From the NCBI GenBank assembly GCA_020633295.1, contig JACKDW010000022.1, positions 62,001 to 126,000 of the forward strand: a stretch of 64,000 nucleotides of DNA. Direction: 5' to 3'. This document shows positions 1 through 25,460 of the stretch, one piece after another. The stretch comes from Myxococcales bacterium (GTDB lineage Bacteria > Myxococcota_A > Polyangia > Nannocystales > Nannocystaceae). Numbering within the stretch: position 1 is the stretch's first letter; each line of letters opens with the position of its first letter. The notes beneath the pieces are model-generated. The model was not told the origin of the DNA and did no database searches. It saw only the letters and a program-made list of their open reading frames with translations. The translations under genes were made by a program, and so were the position numbers.

Positions 1-511
1 TCGTCGCCGAGTCGCCGCGCGACGAGGGCGCCGTAGTCGCTGACGCAGGCGCCGACGTACACGCCCGTGTCGCTGCCGGCGAGCGCGCTCGCCGGGACGC
101 CGGCGTCCTCGAGCGCCTCCCAGGTCACCTCGAGCAGCAGGCGGTGCTGCGGGTCGAGCGTGACCGCCTCGCGCGGCGAGACGCCGAAGAACGCGGCGTC
201 GAAGGCCGCCGGATCGCCGCGCAGCAGGCCGGCCCAGCGAGGTATGTCGTCGGGGACAGGTTCACCGACCGCCGCCCAGCGCGCCTCGAGCGACGTCACG
301 CCGTCGCGGCCCTCGTCGAGCAGCGCCCAGTAGCCCTCGAGGTCGTCGGCGCCGCCGGGGAAGCGGCAGCCGGCGCCGATGATCGCGACCGGGACGCGCT
401 CGCGAGGCGCCGCGCGCTCGAGCTCGCGCTCGAGCTCGAGCGCGGAGAGGCGCTCCTTGAGCCGCCGGATCACGACGGCGGCCTTGCGCAGGCGCTCCTG
501 TTGTGCGTCCG

Positions 512-515
<4 letters not shown>
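1..515 (-). CDS. Modular type I polyketide synthase, N-terminal KS part (runs off the left edge)
   Basis: Fourth PKS gene of the cluster, with only the first ~170 codons in the window. It starts MTDAQQERLRKAAVVIRRLK, an N-terminal docking-type coiled coil. The ketosynthase then begins at about residue 42 (VAIIGAGCRFPGG, later DPQHRLLLEVTWEALEDAG). The active-site Cys and His residues lie beyond the window. The ATG overlaps the TGA of the upstream PKS gene in an ATGA arrangement, so translation is probably coupled, and this module should act directly after the KS-AT-MT-KR-ACP module. An A/T-rich islet with rare codons (residues GEPVPDDIP) carries one copy of the iterated palindrome at 242-261. 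At the same place the neighbouring paralogue has ordinary GC-rich codons. Confidence 0.93.
242..261. repeat. Iterated 7-6-7 palindrome copy (strict core)
   Basis: GTATGTC-GTCGGG-GACAGGT in the KS of the leftmost PKS gene. The core TGTC-N6-GACA is exact. Absent from the homologous place of the next PKS gene. Confidence 0.6.
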
Positions 516-16788
<16,273 letters not shown>

Positions 16789-16792
<4 letters not shown>

Positions 16793-19700
16793 TCGAGGAT
16801 CCCTTCGCCGAGGCCCCGCATGGTCGCGTCAAACGCCGCGAGCACGTCGTCGTCGAGCTCGTCTCCACCGAGCTCGTCTCCACCGAGCTCGTCTCCACCG
16901 AGCTCGTCTCCACCGAGCTCGTCTCCACCGAGCTCGTCTCGCGCGACACGGCGCTCGACATCGTCGAGCGCGTCGTCGTCGCGCGTCGCAGCGTCCGCGC
17001 GCAGCAGCGTGTGCAAGTGCTCGGCGAGCGCGGTCGCGACCGGGTAGGTGAAGCAGAGCGTGGCCGGCAGCGTCAGCCCGAGCTGTCGCTCGAGGCGACC
17101 GCGGAGCTCGAGGCTCATGAGCGAGTCGAGCCCGAGGCGGGAGAACGGCTCGCCGCGGTCGATCCGCGCGGGCGCGAGGCGCAGCACGCCGCCGAGCTGC
17201 TCGACGACGATCGCCTCGACGCGCGCGCGCTGCTCCTCGATCGGCGCGCGCAGGATCGCCACGCGCGCCTCGCTGTCCTGCTGACGCGCGCGTCGCTCCT
17301 GCCGCTCGCGCTGCAGCGCGTCCCGGAGCTCGGCGAAGAACGGTGAGCCCGAGACCTGCGGGTTCGCCTCCAGCCACCGCCGGAGCGACAGCCGCACCAG
17401 CCCGAGCTCCGCGCAGGGGCGCGCGAGCACGCGCCCGAACAGCGCGCCGCCGTCGTCGGGGGAGAACGCGTCGAAGCCGAGCGCGGTGAGGCGCGCGCCC
17501 CGATCGGCGAGCGCGGTGGTCATCCCCACGTCGGAGAAGGTGCCCCACTGCACGCTCACGCCCGGCAGGCCCGCGGCCGCGCGGGCGCGCGCGAGCGCGT
17601 CGAGGAGCGCGTTGGCGGCCCCGTAGACCGCCTGGCCGAGGGCGCCGAGCACGGCGACCTGCGACGAGTACAGCGCGAAGAAGTCGAGCTCGAGGTCACG
17701 TGTCGCAATGTGCAGGTTCCACGCGCCCACGGCCTTCGGCTCGATCGGCGTCCAGAAGTCCTCGTCCTCGACGCGCGCGAGCGTGCGGTCGCGGACCACC
17801 GCGGCGGTGTGCACGACGCCGCGCAGGGGCGGCAGCGTGGACTCGATCGTCGCGAGCGCGCGCGCCACCTCCGTCGCGCGCGAGACGTCGCACGCGATCA
17901 CGCGCACCCGCGCGCCGGCCTCCTCGATCGCCGCGATCGCGGCGCGCGCGGCCGCGTCGGGCTCACGGCGGCTCGACAGCACGAGGTGGCGCGCGCCGTG
18001 GTCCGCCATCCAGCGCGCGAGCGAGAGCCCGAGGCCGCCGAGCCCGCCCGTGATCCAGTAGGTCGCGTCGGCGTGGAGCGCGATCGGTGCGTCGGGCGGG
18101 GGGAGGCGCGTCTGGGTCAAGCGCGCGACGAAGCGGCCGCGCCGGCGCAGCGCGACCTCGCGCTCGTCCCCGGCCGCGAGCAGCTCGGCGACGAGCCGAT
18201 CGAGCTCGTCGGGGCAGGGCGTGAACGCCAGGTCCACGCGCGCGCACTCCAGCTCTGGGTGCTCGAGCGCCAGCGTCCGCGCGAGCCCCCACAGCGGCGC
18301 CGACGCGGGCGCGACCGGCTCATCGTCCTCGACGGACTGCGTGCCGCGGGTCACCAGGAACAGCTGCGGCGGATCTCGGAGCGCGCGCCCCACGAGCGCG
18401 CGCGCGACCTTGAGCGCCGCGAGCGTCCCGGCGCCGAGCTCCGACCGCAGCGCCTCGCTCGTCGTCGGCGTCGCCGCGTCGAGCCCGGCGCAGAACACGA
18501 CGCCCCGCGTCGTGGTGTCGAGGCGGCGCGTCAGCTCCCAGAGCGCGTCGGGGCGCAGCTCCACGCACTCGCGGCCGCGGCGGCGCAGCGCCTCGGCCAG
18601 CGCCGCGCTCGTCCGCCCGCCGTCGCCGAGCACGATCCACGCGCCCGGGCCGACGCGCTCCTCGTGCCCGGTCGCGCGCGCCTGCGGGCGCCAGACGACT
18701 CGGTACGCGCAGCCCGCGAGCGGATCGCCAGCGCCCCGCGCGGGGGCGCAGCGCAGGCCGTCGATGGACGCGACGACGCGGCCCTCCTCGTCGAGGATCG
18801 AGATGTCTGTTTGGTCATCTTCTCTCGCGCGCGCGTGGACCCACGCGCGCGCGCCGGCCCGCGCGAACACGCGCGCGCGCTCGATGGACACGGGGACCAT
18901 GGTCTCGCGCGCGCGCGCGAGCACCACCGTCATGCCGACCTGCAGGCAGCCGTCGACGAGCGCGGGGTGCAGCGCGAGCGCGTCCATCTCCGGCGCGAGC
19001 GTCTCGTCCAGCTGCACGCGCGCGAGCGCCTCGCCCTCGCCGATCTGGAGCGTCGCCACGCTCCGCAGCGCGGGTCCGTACGTGACGCCGCGCAGCCGAA
19101 GCTGATCGTAGTGCTCCTCGGGAGCGACGATCGTCGGGCACCGCGCCCGCGCCGACGCGAGCGACACGCGCTCGCTGGCCGCGGAGGAGCTCACCTGGAC
19201 CTGCGCGCGGACGTGTCGCGTCCACGAGGTGTCCGCAGCGCCAGTCGCCGGGGAGCTCGGCGCGCTCGCGATCGTCACCTCGGCGGTACCTCCCGCGCGG
19301 GCGGTCGCGACCTGCAGCGCGCCCCAGGGGACCGGCAGCGGGCGTTCGAATCGCAGCGCCGTCAGCTCGACGTCCGATCGAGTGAACAGCTCCGCGCCGG
19401 CCGCGAGCGCCATGGCGATGAGCAGCCCGCCGGGCGCGAGCGCCTCGCCGTCGAGCGCGTGCTCGGTGACGTAGGAGCTCGTCTCGGCGAGCGTCGCGGG
19501 CTCCCAGTGGCGCTCCTCGGGGTGCAGCGCGGAGCTCCAGGGTGCGCCGAGCAGCGGGTGCGCGCCCTCGACCGAGCGAGCGGGGGGAGAGGAGGGCGGC
19601 TCGACCCAGTAGCGCTCCCGTCGCCACGCGTAGCTCGGCAGGGAGACCAGCCGGCCGCCGCGAGGGAAGAGCGCCCCGTGATCGATGGCGGCGCCGCGGC

Positions 19701-22700
19701 ACCACAGCTCCGCCAGGGTGCCCAGCAGCTCGCCGCGCTCGTCGCTGTCGCGCCGCAACGTCGGCAGCGCCCAGCTCTCCGCGTCGTCCGACAGACACTG
19801 CGCGAGGCTGGTCGTCACGACCGGGTGCGGCGCGACCTCGAGGAACAGGCGGTAGCCGTCGGCGCGCGCGCGCGCCACGGCGTCCGCGAGCACGAGCGGC
19901 TCGCGCAGGTTCCGACCCCAGTACGCCGCGTCGAGGGACTCACCCGCGACCCGCTCGCCCGTCGTCGCGCTGTACATCGGCACGCGCGCTCGGCTGGGGG
20001 CGAGCCCCGCGATCGCGTCCACGAGCGCGACCGCGTAGGGCTCCATGCGCGGGCAGTGGGAGGCGTAGTCGACGTTGAGCAGTCGGCACGGCACCTCCCG
20101 GCGCGCGAGCTCCTCGACGAGCGTCGTAAGACCTGCTCCTCCGGACAGCAAGACCGAGGTCGGGCTGCTGACCGACGCGATCGTGATGTCGGACCCGAAC
20201 CGCGCGAGCTCCCGCGTCGCCTGCTCCCGCGAGAGCGACGCCCACGCCATCGAGCCGCCGGACGCGCCCGCCAGGACGCGCCCGCGGTGCAGCGCGAGCG
20301 CGAGCGCCTGCTCGAGCGACAGCGCCCCCGCGACGCAGGCCGCGGTGACCTCGCCGAGGCTCTGGCCGAGGACCGCGTCTGGACGCACGCCCCACGACTC
20401 GAGCAGCGCGACGAGCCCGAATTGCACGGCCACCAGCGCCGCCTGGCCGAGCTCGGCCCGCCGGAGGCGCGAGCGCGCGGCTGGCCGCGCGAGCTCGTCG
20501 CGCAGCGACCAGGGCAAGAGCGCGTCGCAGCGCTCGATCGCGGCGCGAAACACCGGCGCTCGCGCCAGCAGCTGGCGACCGACGCCCCACCATTGCGCGC
20601 CCTGACCGGAGAACACGAACACCACGCGCGGCGGCCGGGCGCGCGCGGCTCGTCCGCGCGCGCGCGCCTCGGCGCTCGTCGTCGTCGTCTCGAGCGCGTC
20701 CGCGAGCTCCTCGCGCGTGCGACCGACGACCGCGAGGCGTTCAGGGAGCGCCTCGCGCCCCGAACTCGCCGTGAACGCGACGTCGCGCGCGCTCGCACCG
20801 TCCGCGCCGGCGCGCAGCCACGAGGCGTAGCGACGCGCGAGCGCCTCGAGCGACTCGGGGCTGCGCGCCGAGAGCGGGAGCAGCCACGCCGCGTCGTCGT
20901 CGGCGTCGAGCTCGAGCGCGTAGCCGCGAGCCGCGAGCGCGGCGGCGGTCTCGAGCAGCGCCGCGCGCCCGTCGACCTGGCGACGCAGCGACGCGAGCAC
21001 GAGGCCGCCGTCCTCGCGCCCGGGATCATGGCCCGCGCGCCGCAGGTTGGTCTCGACCGCGTGCTGCGTGAGCGGGTGGGGGCCGACGTCGAGGAACACC
21101 CTGTGACCGCGGTCGATCAACGTGTCGACCGCGCGCGAGAAGTACGCGGGATCGCCGAAGTTGCGCACCCAGTGCGCCGCGCCCAGCGACGCGCCGTCGA
21201 CCTCCGCGCCCGTCACCTCCGAGATCAGCGGGACCTGGCACGCGCGCGGCTTGAGCTCGCGCAGCGCCGCGTGCAGCTCGTCCCGGACGGAGTCGACCAT
21301 CGGCGAGTGCGGGGCGACGTTCATCCGCACGGGGCGGCAGAACACCCCGCGCGCGGGGAGCTGGGCGAGCAGCGCGTCGATCGCCGAGGGCTCGCCCGCG
21401 ACCACGGTCCCCGCCGCGCTGTCCTCGATCGCCCGGTACACACGGCCCTCGATCGCCGCGTCGGCGAGCGCGTCGCCGCACGCGTCCCAGCTCAGGCCGA
21501 CGTAGGCCATCGCGCCGCGCCCCGAGAAGCGCCCGACATGCTCCCCGTACGCGCAGATCGTCCGCATCGCGTCCTCGAGGTCGAGCGCGCCGGCGACGTG
21601 CGCCGCCGCGATCTCGCCGGTGCTGTGCCCGACGACCGCGGCGGGCGTCAGCCCCACGGAGCGCCACCACGCCGCGACCGCGATGTCGATCGAGATGATC
21701 GCCGGCAGGCTCACCCTGATGTCCTCGAGGCGCGCGCGCGCCGGCGCGGCGGTCAGCTCGCGCAGCAGCGACCAGCCCGCGAACTCGCGAATATGGTGGT
21801 CGCATCGTCTCAGCGTGTCTCGAAAGACAGGCTCATCGTGCAGCAGACGTCGGGCCATCCCGGCCCACTGCGCGCCCTGGCCCGGGAACACGAAGACGAC
21901 CCCGCGCGCGCGCGACGTCGACGCGCGCGGCGCGAGCGGGGCAGGGGACGCGGTCCGCGGCGTCGGCCCGGGCCACTCCCGCAGGACCACGTGGCTGTTG
22001 GTCCCGCCCAGGCCGAAGGAGCTCACGCCCGCGATCAGCTCGCTCGCGGGTTCAGGCCACGCGCGCGTCGACGTGGGCACGTCGAGCTTGAGCGCGGCGA
22101 GCGGGATGTGCTGATTGGGTGTCTCAAAGTTCAGGCTCTTCGGGACGCGCCGGCGCTGGAGCGCGAGCGTCGTCTTGATCAGCCCCACGACGCCCGCGGC
22201 GCCCTCGAGGTGCCCGACGTTCGTCTTGGCGGAGCCGACCAGGAGCGGCGCCCCGCGCTCCGGGACGTCGCCGAGCACCTCGCCCAGCGCCCGCGCCTCG
22301 ATCGGGTCGCCGAGCGCGGTCCCGGTCCCGTGGGCCTCGACGTACTGCACGTCCTGGGGGCGCACGCCCGCGCGGCGGTACGCCGCGCGCAGCACCGACG
22401 TCTGCGCGGCGCGACTCGGCGCGGTCAGCCCGTTGCTCGCGCCGTCGTTGTTGACGGCCGAGCCGACGATGAGCGCGCGGATCGGATCTCCGTCGGCGAG
22501 CGCGCGCGCGAGCGTCTTGAGCACCACGAGCCCGCCGCCCTCGCCGCGGACGTAGCCGTTCGCGCGGGCGTCGAAGGTGTAGCAGCGCCCGTCCGGTGAG
22601 AGCGCGCCGAAGCGCTGCACCGCGAGCGCGCTGTCGGGGAGCAGCGCGAGGTTGACCGCGCCCGCGAGCGCGAGCGTGGTCTCTCCGCGCCGCAGGCTGT

Positions 22701-23547
22701 CGCACGCGAGGTGAACGACGACCAGCCCCGAGGAGCAGGCGGAGTCGAGCGTCAGGCTCGGGCCGCGCAGGCCGAGCGCGTACGAGACGCGGTTCGCGAT
22801 GATGCTCGCGTGGCTGCCGGTGACCGTGTACGGCCCGAGCCCCGGCGGCCCGCCGCGGTACAGCAGCGACTCGTACTCCGACCAGATCGACCCCGCGAAC
22901 ACCCCCGTCCGCGAGCCGCTCAGGGCGCTGGGGACGACGCACGCGTCCTCGAGCGCCTCCCACGCGAGCTCGAGCATCAGCCGCTGCTGCGGGTCCATGG
23001 CGAGCGCCTCGCGGGGCGAGATCCCGAAGAAGGTCGGGTCGAAGCCGTCGACGCGGTCGAGAAAGGCGCCCTTGCAGACGATCGCGCGCTCCTCCTGCGA
23101 CACGCCGCGCGCGCGCAGGTACGCGTCCCACCCGCGCGCGGCCGGAACCTCGCTCACCGCCGAGCGACCGTCTCGCAGCAGCCGCCAGAACGCCGAGACG
23201 CTCGCGGCGGCGGGCAACCTGCACGCCATCCCGACGATGGCGATCGGCTCGTCCGGCTCGGGCGCGACCGAGCCGGGCTCGTCCGCGCGATCCGGCGCGC
23301 CCTCGAGGTGAGCCGCGAGCGCGTCGATCGAGGGGTGCTCCCACGCGAGCGTCGGCGACAGCGCGCGATCGAGACGTGCCGACAGCGCCGTGATCAGCTG
23401 GATCGCGCGCAGCGAGTTGAGCCCCACGCTGTGGAAGCTCGCGCCGGGGTCAACGCGCTCGCGCGGGAGCTGACAGAGCTCCCCGACCGCGGCGATGAGC
23501 CACGCGCGAAGCGTCGACGTGTGGGGAGCGGCGTCCATGCCCGGCAC
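16789..23547 (-). CDS. Modular type I polyketide synthase with split loading module: ACP-KS-AT(L)-AT-DH-KR-ACP
   Basis: First PKS of the line, 2252 residues. The starter ACP has Ser45 (VGLNSLRA). KS has Cys271, His406 and His446. AT1 has Ser642 in GHSTG, but the conserved extender-carboxylate Arg is Tyr667 and the specificity motif reads VAPH (744-747). AT2 has Ser1063 in an unusual GQSLG, keeps the Arg, and has YASH (1161-1164), a methylmalonyl signature. DH has His1363 (HALDGEALAP) and DGCLQ. KR lies near 1836 and the second ACP Ser near 2143. An ACP-KS-AT-AT order, with the loading AT inside module 1, is known from several myxobacterial PKSs such as the myxothiazol, stigmatellin and aurafuron families. 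Start choice is open between GTG 23547 and ATG 23538; the latter has a weak GAG upstream. A DELGG repeat lies between ACP and C-terminal docking segment. Confidence 0.95.
16855..16940 (-). repeat. 15-bp coding minisatellite (DELGG repeat) in the PKS linker
   Basis: Five exact 15-bp copies (plus strand GAGCTCGTCTCCACC, 16855-16929) are followed by a partial sixth. In the PKS reading frame this encodes DELGG repeats ending in DELDDD. It sits between the last ACP and the terminal helical docking region, so copy-number change would only alter linker length. Confidence 0.95.
18801..18820. repeat. Iterated palindrome copy, GAAGATGAC subtype
   Basis: AGATGTC-TGTTTG-GTCATCT within the DH of the first PKS, in a rare-codon islet encoding EDDQTDIS. 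Confidence 0.6.
21813..21832. repeat. Iterated 7-6-7 palindrome copy (strict core)
   Basis: GCGTGTC-TCGAAA-GACAGGC in the loading AT of the first PKS. The core TGTC-N6-GACA is exact. Confidence 0.55.
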
Positions 23548-23652
23548 TCGTGATCTGTTCGCAAGGACACGCGACCGCTCGCGCGCGGATCAGCGCGTCA
23601 GGCGGTCGTGACGTCTCACGCTGATGGTGGCGACACCCCACCACCAGCCGTC

Positions 23653-23668
23653 AACATTCAACAATGTT
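23653..23668. promoter_or_regulatory. Inverted repeat and possible promoter upstream of the PKS genes
   Basis: AACATT-CAAC-AATGTT is a perfect 6-4-6 inverted repeat in the 287-bp gap between the thioesterase stop and the first PKS start. On the minus strand a TTGACA lies just upstream (plus 23687-23692). A poor -10 match falls inside the repeat at 18-bp spacing. A repressor bound here would cover the -10 region. Promoter assignment is inference. Confidence 0.4.
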
Positions 23669-23748
23669 CACGTACCGCCGCGGCCGTGTCAACGCGCACT
23701 TGATCGCGAATGTGCGCACTCGAGACGAACGCTCGATCGCGCACCTGT

Positions 23749-23776
23749 ATATTCACAAACGCGTACTGTTGAATAT
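23749..23776. promoter_or_regulatory. Second inverted repeat in the thioesterase-PKS gap
   Basis: ATATTCA (23749-23755) and TGAATAT (23770-23776) form perfect 7-bp arms around a 14-bp spacer. The surrounding 23640-23790 block is the most A/T-rich part of this gap. Arm spacing of about two helical turns fits a dimeric regulator. No regulator gene lies inside the visible cluster. Confidence 0.4.
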
Positions 23777-23834
23777 CGCCACATCGACGGCCTCGCGTGT
23801 TTGTGAGCGTCGGCGCGTCGCTCGCGTCGCGGCG

Positions 23835-24569
23835 CTACTGCAGACGGCCGATCACGTCGCCGATGAGCTGCGGGTCTTGGTGAAAGAAGTGGCCCGCGTC
23901 GCGCTCGACGAGCTCGAAGCCTGCGGTCGTGTGCTCCGCCCACGCCGCGACGCGGTCGCGCGACAGCGTCGCGTCGCGCGTGCCGTACCAGCCCGTGATC
24001 GGCGTGGACAGCGGCGCGCCGGGCTCGTGCTGATAGCGCTCGAGGAGCGTGAAGTCGGCGCGCAGGATCGGGAGGAAGATGTCCAGCAGCTCGCGCTCCG
24101 CGAGCAGCTGCGGCGGGATCGCGTTGTACCGCTCCTGCAGCGCGCGCACGAACGCGTCGTCGGGGAGGCGCGCGATTGGTTCGCGCTCGCGGAACCGCGG
24201 AGCGTGGCGCGCGACCACGCAGACGCGCGTGGGCGGGGCGTGCCCTCGTCGTCGGAGCTCACGGGCCAGCTCGTACGCGACGGTCGCCCCGAGGCTGTAG
24301 CCGAGCAGCGCGTACGGGCGGTCGAGCGCCGCTCGCAGGCCGTCCGCGAGCCCCACGACGAGCGCGCGCATGTCCTGATATGGCTCTTCCGACAGTCGAG
24401 TCTCGCGCCCGGGCAAGAGCACCGGGCACAGCTCCACGCCGGGCGGCATCCAGCGCCCCCACGACGCGAACGCGGCTCCACCGCCGCCGGCGAAGGGCAG
24501 ACAGAAGAGCCGGAGCCGCGCGTCGGTGTGGAGCGAGTGGAGCCAGGGGGTCGGCGAGCGGCGGCGCAT
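23835..24569 (-). CDS. Type II thioesterase of the PKS cluster
   Basis: 244 residues, a typical length for stand-alone editing thioesterases of PKS/NRPS clusters, which hydrolyse stalled or wrongly loaded acyl groups from carrier proteins. The N-terminal LFCLPFAGGGGAAF, the nucleophile in GYSLG (Ser about 94), an Asp in GTRD and a C-terminal catalytic His in AGHFFH follow the family pattern. It lies 287 bp upstream of the PKS genes and 26 bp downstream of the small protein gene, all on one strand, so co-transcription with either is likely. No Shine-Dalgarno stands out before the ATG. Confidence 0.93.
   Translation of the reverse strand: MRRRSPTPWLHSLHTDARLRLFCLPFAGGGGAAFASWGRWMPPGVELCPVLLPGRETRLSEEPYQDMRALVVGLADGLRAALDRPYALLGYSLGATVAYELARELRRRGHAPPTRVCVVARHAPRFREREPIARLPDDAFVRALQERYNAIPPQLLAERELLDIFLPILRADFTLLERYQHEPGAPLSTPITGWYGTRDATLSRDRVAAWAEHTTAGFELVERDAGHFFHQDPQLIGDVIGRLQ
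24378..24397. repeat. Iterated 7-6-7 palindrome copy (degenerate)
   Basis: ATATGGC-N6-GACAGTC inside the thioesterase gene, in a rare-codon islet. It is one of the weaker copies of the family described in the findings. Confidence 0.4.
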
Positions 24570-24595
24570 CTACGTACGTCAGGCCCCCGCGCAGC

Positions 24596-24886
24596 TCACG
24601 ACTTGGCGGGCTCCTGCGGCGCGGCCTCCTGCTTCGGCGCGGCGGCCGGCGCGTCCTTCTTGATGTGCTTGAGGATGCCCTTGCCGGTCGTTGAGCGAAC
24701 GTAGGAGTTCGCGGCGACCAGCGCGAACCCTAGCGGGCCGAGCGCGGTGCGGGCGAGACCGCCGACGAGGAAGTGACCGGCCCCCGCGAGCAGCTGACCG
24801 TCGATGAGCAAGCTGGAGCCGGGGACGAGGGAGTCGCCGACGAGCTTGATCGCATTCGGAACCGTGTTGTTCGAGTTGTTATCCAC
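24596..24886 (-). CDS. Small conserved protein, paralogue of the divergent gene at 25075
   Basis: 96 residues from a GTG start (GTG GAT AAC AAC). Residues ~12-72 are mildly hydrophobic and Gly-rich (NAIKLVGDSLVPGSSLLIDG, GHFLVGG, GPLGFALVAANSYV), then KGILKHIKK, then an Ala/Pro/Lys tail. It aligns without gaps over ~60 residues with the protein encoded divergently at 25075, so the pair arose by duplication. I do not recognise a function; a DUF6072-like small family is a tentative memory only. Hydrophobic and amphipathic stretches suggest membrane association. It lies just upstream of the thioesterase and reads into the PKS cluster. Confidence 0.75.
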   Translation of the reverse strand: MDNNSNNTVPNAIKLVGDSLVPGSSLLIDGQLLAGAGHFLVGGLARTALGPLGFALVAANSYVRSTTGKGILKHIKKDAPAAAPKQEAAPQEPAKS

Positions 24887-25011
24887 AGCGTCGCGAGTCT
24901 GTCACGGCGACCGTCGAATTACCATCGGGACAGGCGTTACAAGTAGCGTCCAGACTGGCGAATTCGCGTGCTCTCGCGCGACCTCGGGCTCGCGCGCGCA
25001 CGGCCGCGCGC

Positions 25012-25040
25012 TTGACAGTGTGTCGGGATCGGCCTAGCGT
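25012..25040 (+). promoter_or_regulatory. Sigma-70-like promoter for the small gene at 25075
   Basis: A perfect -35 TTGACA (25012-25017), a 17-bp spacer and a -10-like TAGCGT (25035-25040) end 34 bp before the ATG. It lies in the ~188-bp gap between the divergent paralogues. Confidence 0.55.
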
Positions 25041-25074
25041 CAGCTCGCGCGATAGCGCCCGACGGAGTGCGGAA

Positions 25075-25416
25075 ATGGACAAGCCCGAACAAAAGACGAT
25101 CGACAACGCGATCAAGCTGCTCGGAGAGGCTTTTCTACCCGGCGCGAGCCTGCTCATGGACGGCAAGATCGTGTCGGGCGCAGCACACCTGATTGTTGGG
25201 ACATGGGCGAAGGTCGCGTTCGGGCCGCTGGGCGCCGCGGTCGTCGTCGCCAATTCCTACTCCGAGTCCGCGACCGGGCAGAACCTGCTCAAGCACTTCT
25301 CCCGCGTCGCCCAGACGGCGCAGGAGGCCTACGACGCGCGCGTGAAGCAAGCGGCCGCGTCGTCGACCGAGGGCGGCGCCGCGCCGCCGGCCGAGGACGC
25401 CAAGCGCGACGCCTAG
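25075..25416 (+). CDS. Small conserved protein, divergent paralogue of 24596-24886
   Basis: 113 residues from ATG 25075. A CGGAG lies 8 bases upstream and the promoter at 25012 fits this start better than any earlier one. The conserved core is NAIKLLGEAFLPGASLLMDG, GAAHLIVG, FGPLGAAVVVANSYSES, followed by LLKHF and an Ala/Glu-rich tail. It matches the divergent paralogue without gaps. Function is not recognised. Residues HLIVGTW, encoded by A/T-rich codons at 25187-25206, carry a copy of the iterated palindrome, while the paralogue has HFLVGGL in GC-rich codons at the same place. Confidence 0.75.
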   Translation: MDKPEQKTIDNAIKLLGEAFLPGASLLMDGKIVSGAAHLIVGTWAKVAFGPLGAAVVVANSYSESATGQNLLKHFSRVAQTAQEAYDARVKQAAASSTEGGAAPPAEDAKRDA

Positions 25417-25460
25417 CGTCGGCCCGCGGCTCGCGTCCGTCTCGAGCTACAACGATCGTC

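Noticed and set aside
16855..16940. Cluster of SacI-like GAGCTC sites as a functional element
   Set aside because: They are explained by the 15-bp DELGG coding repeat.
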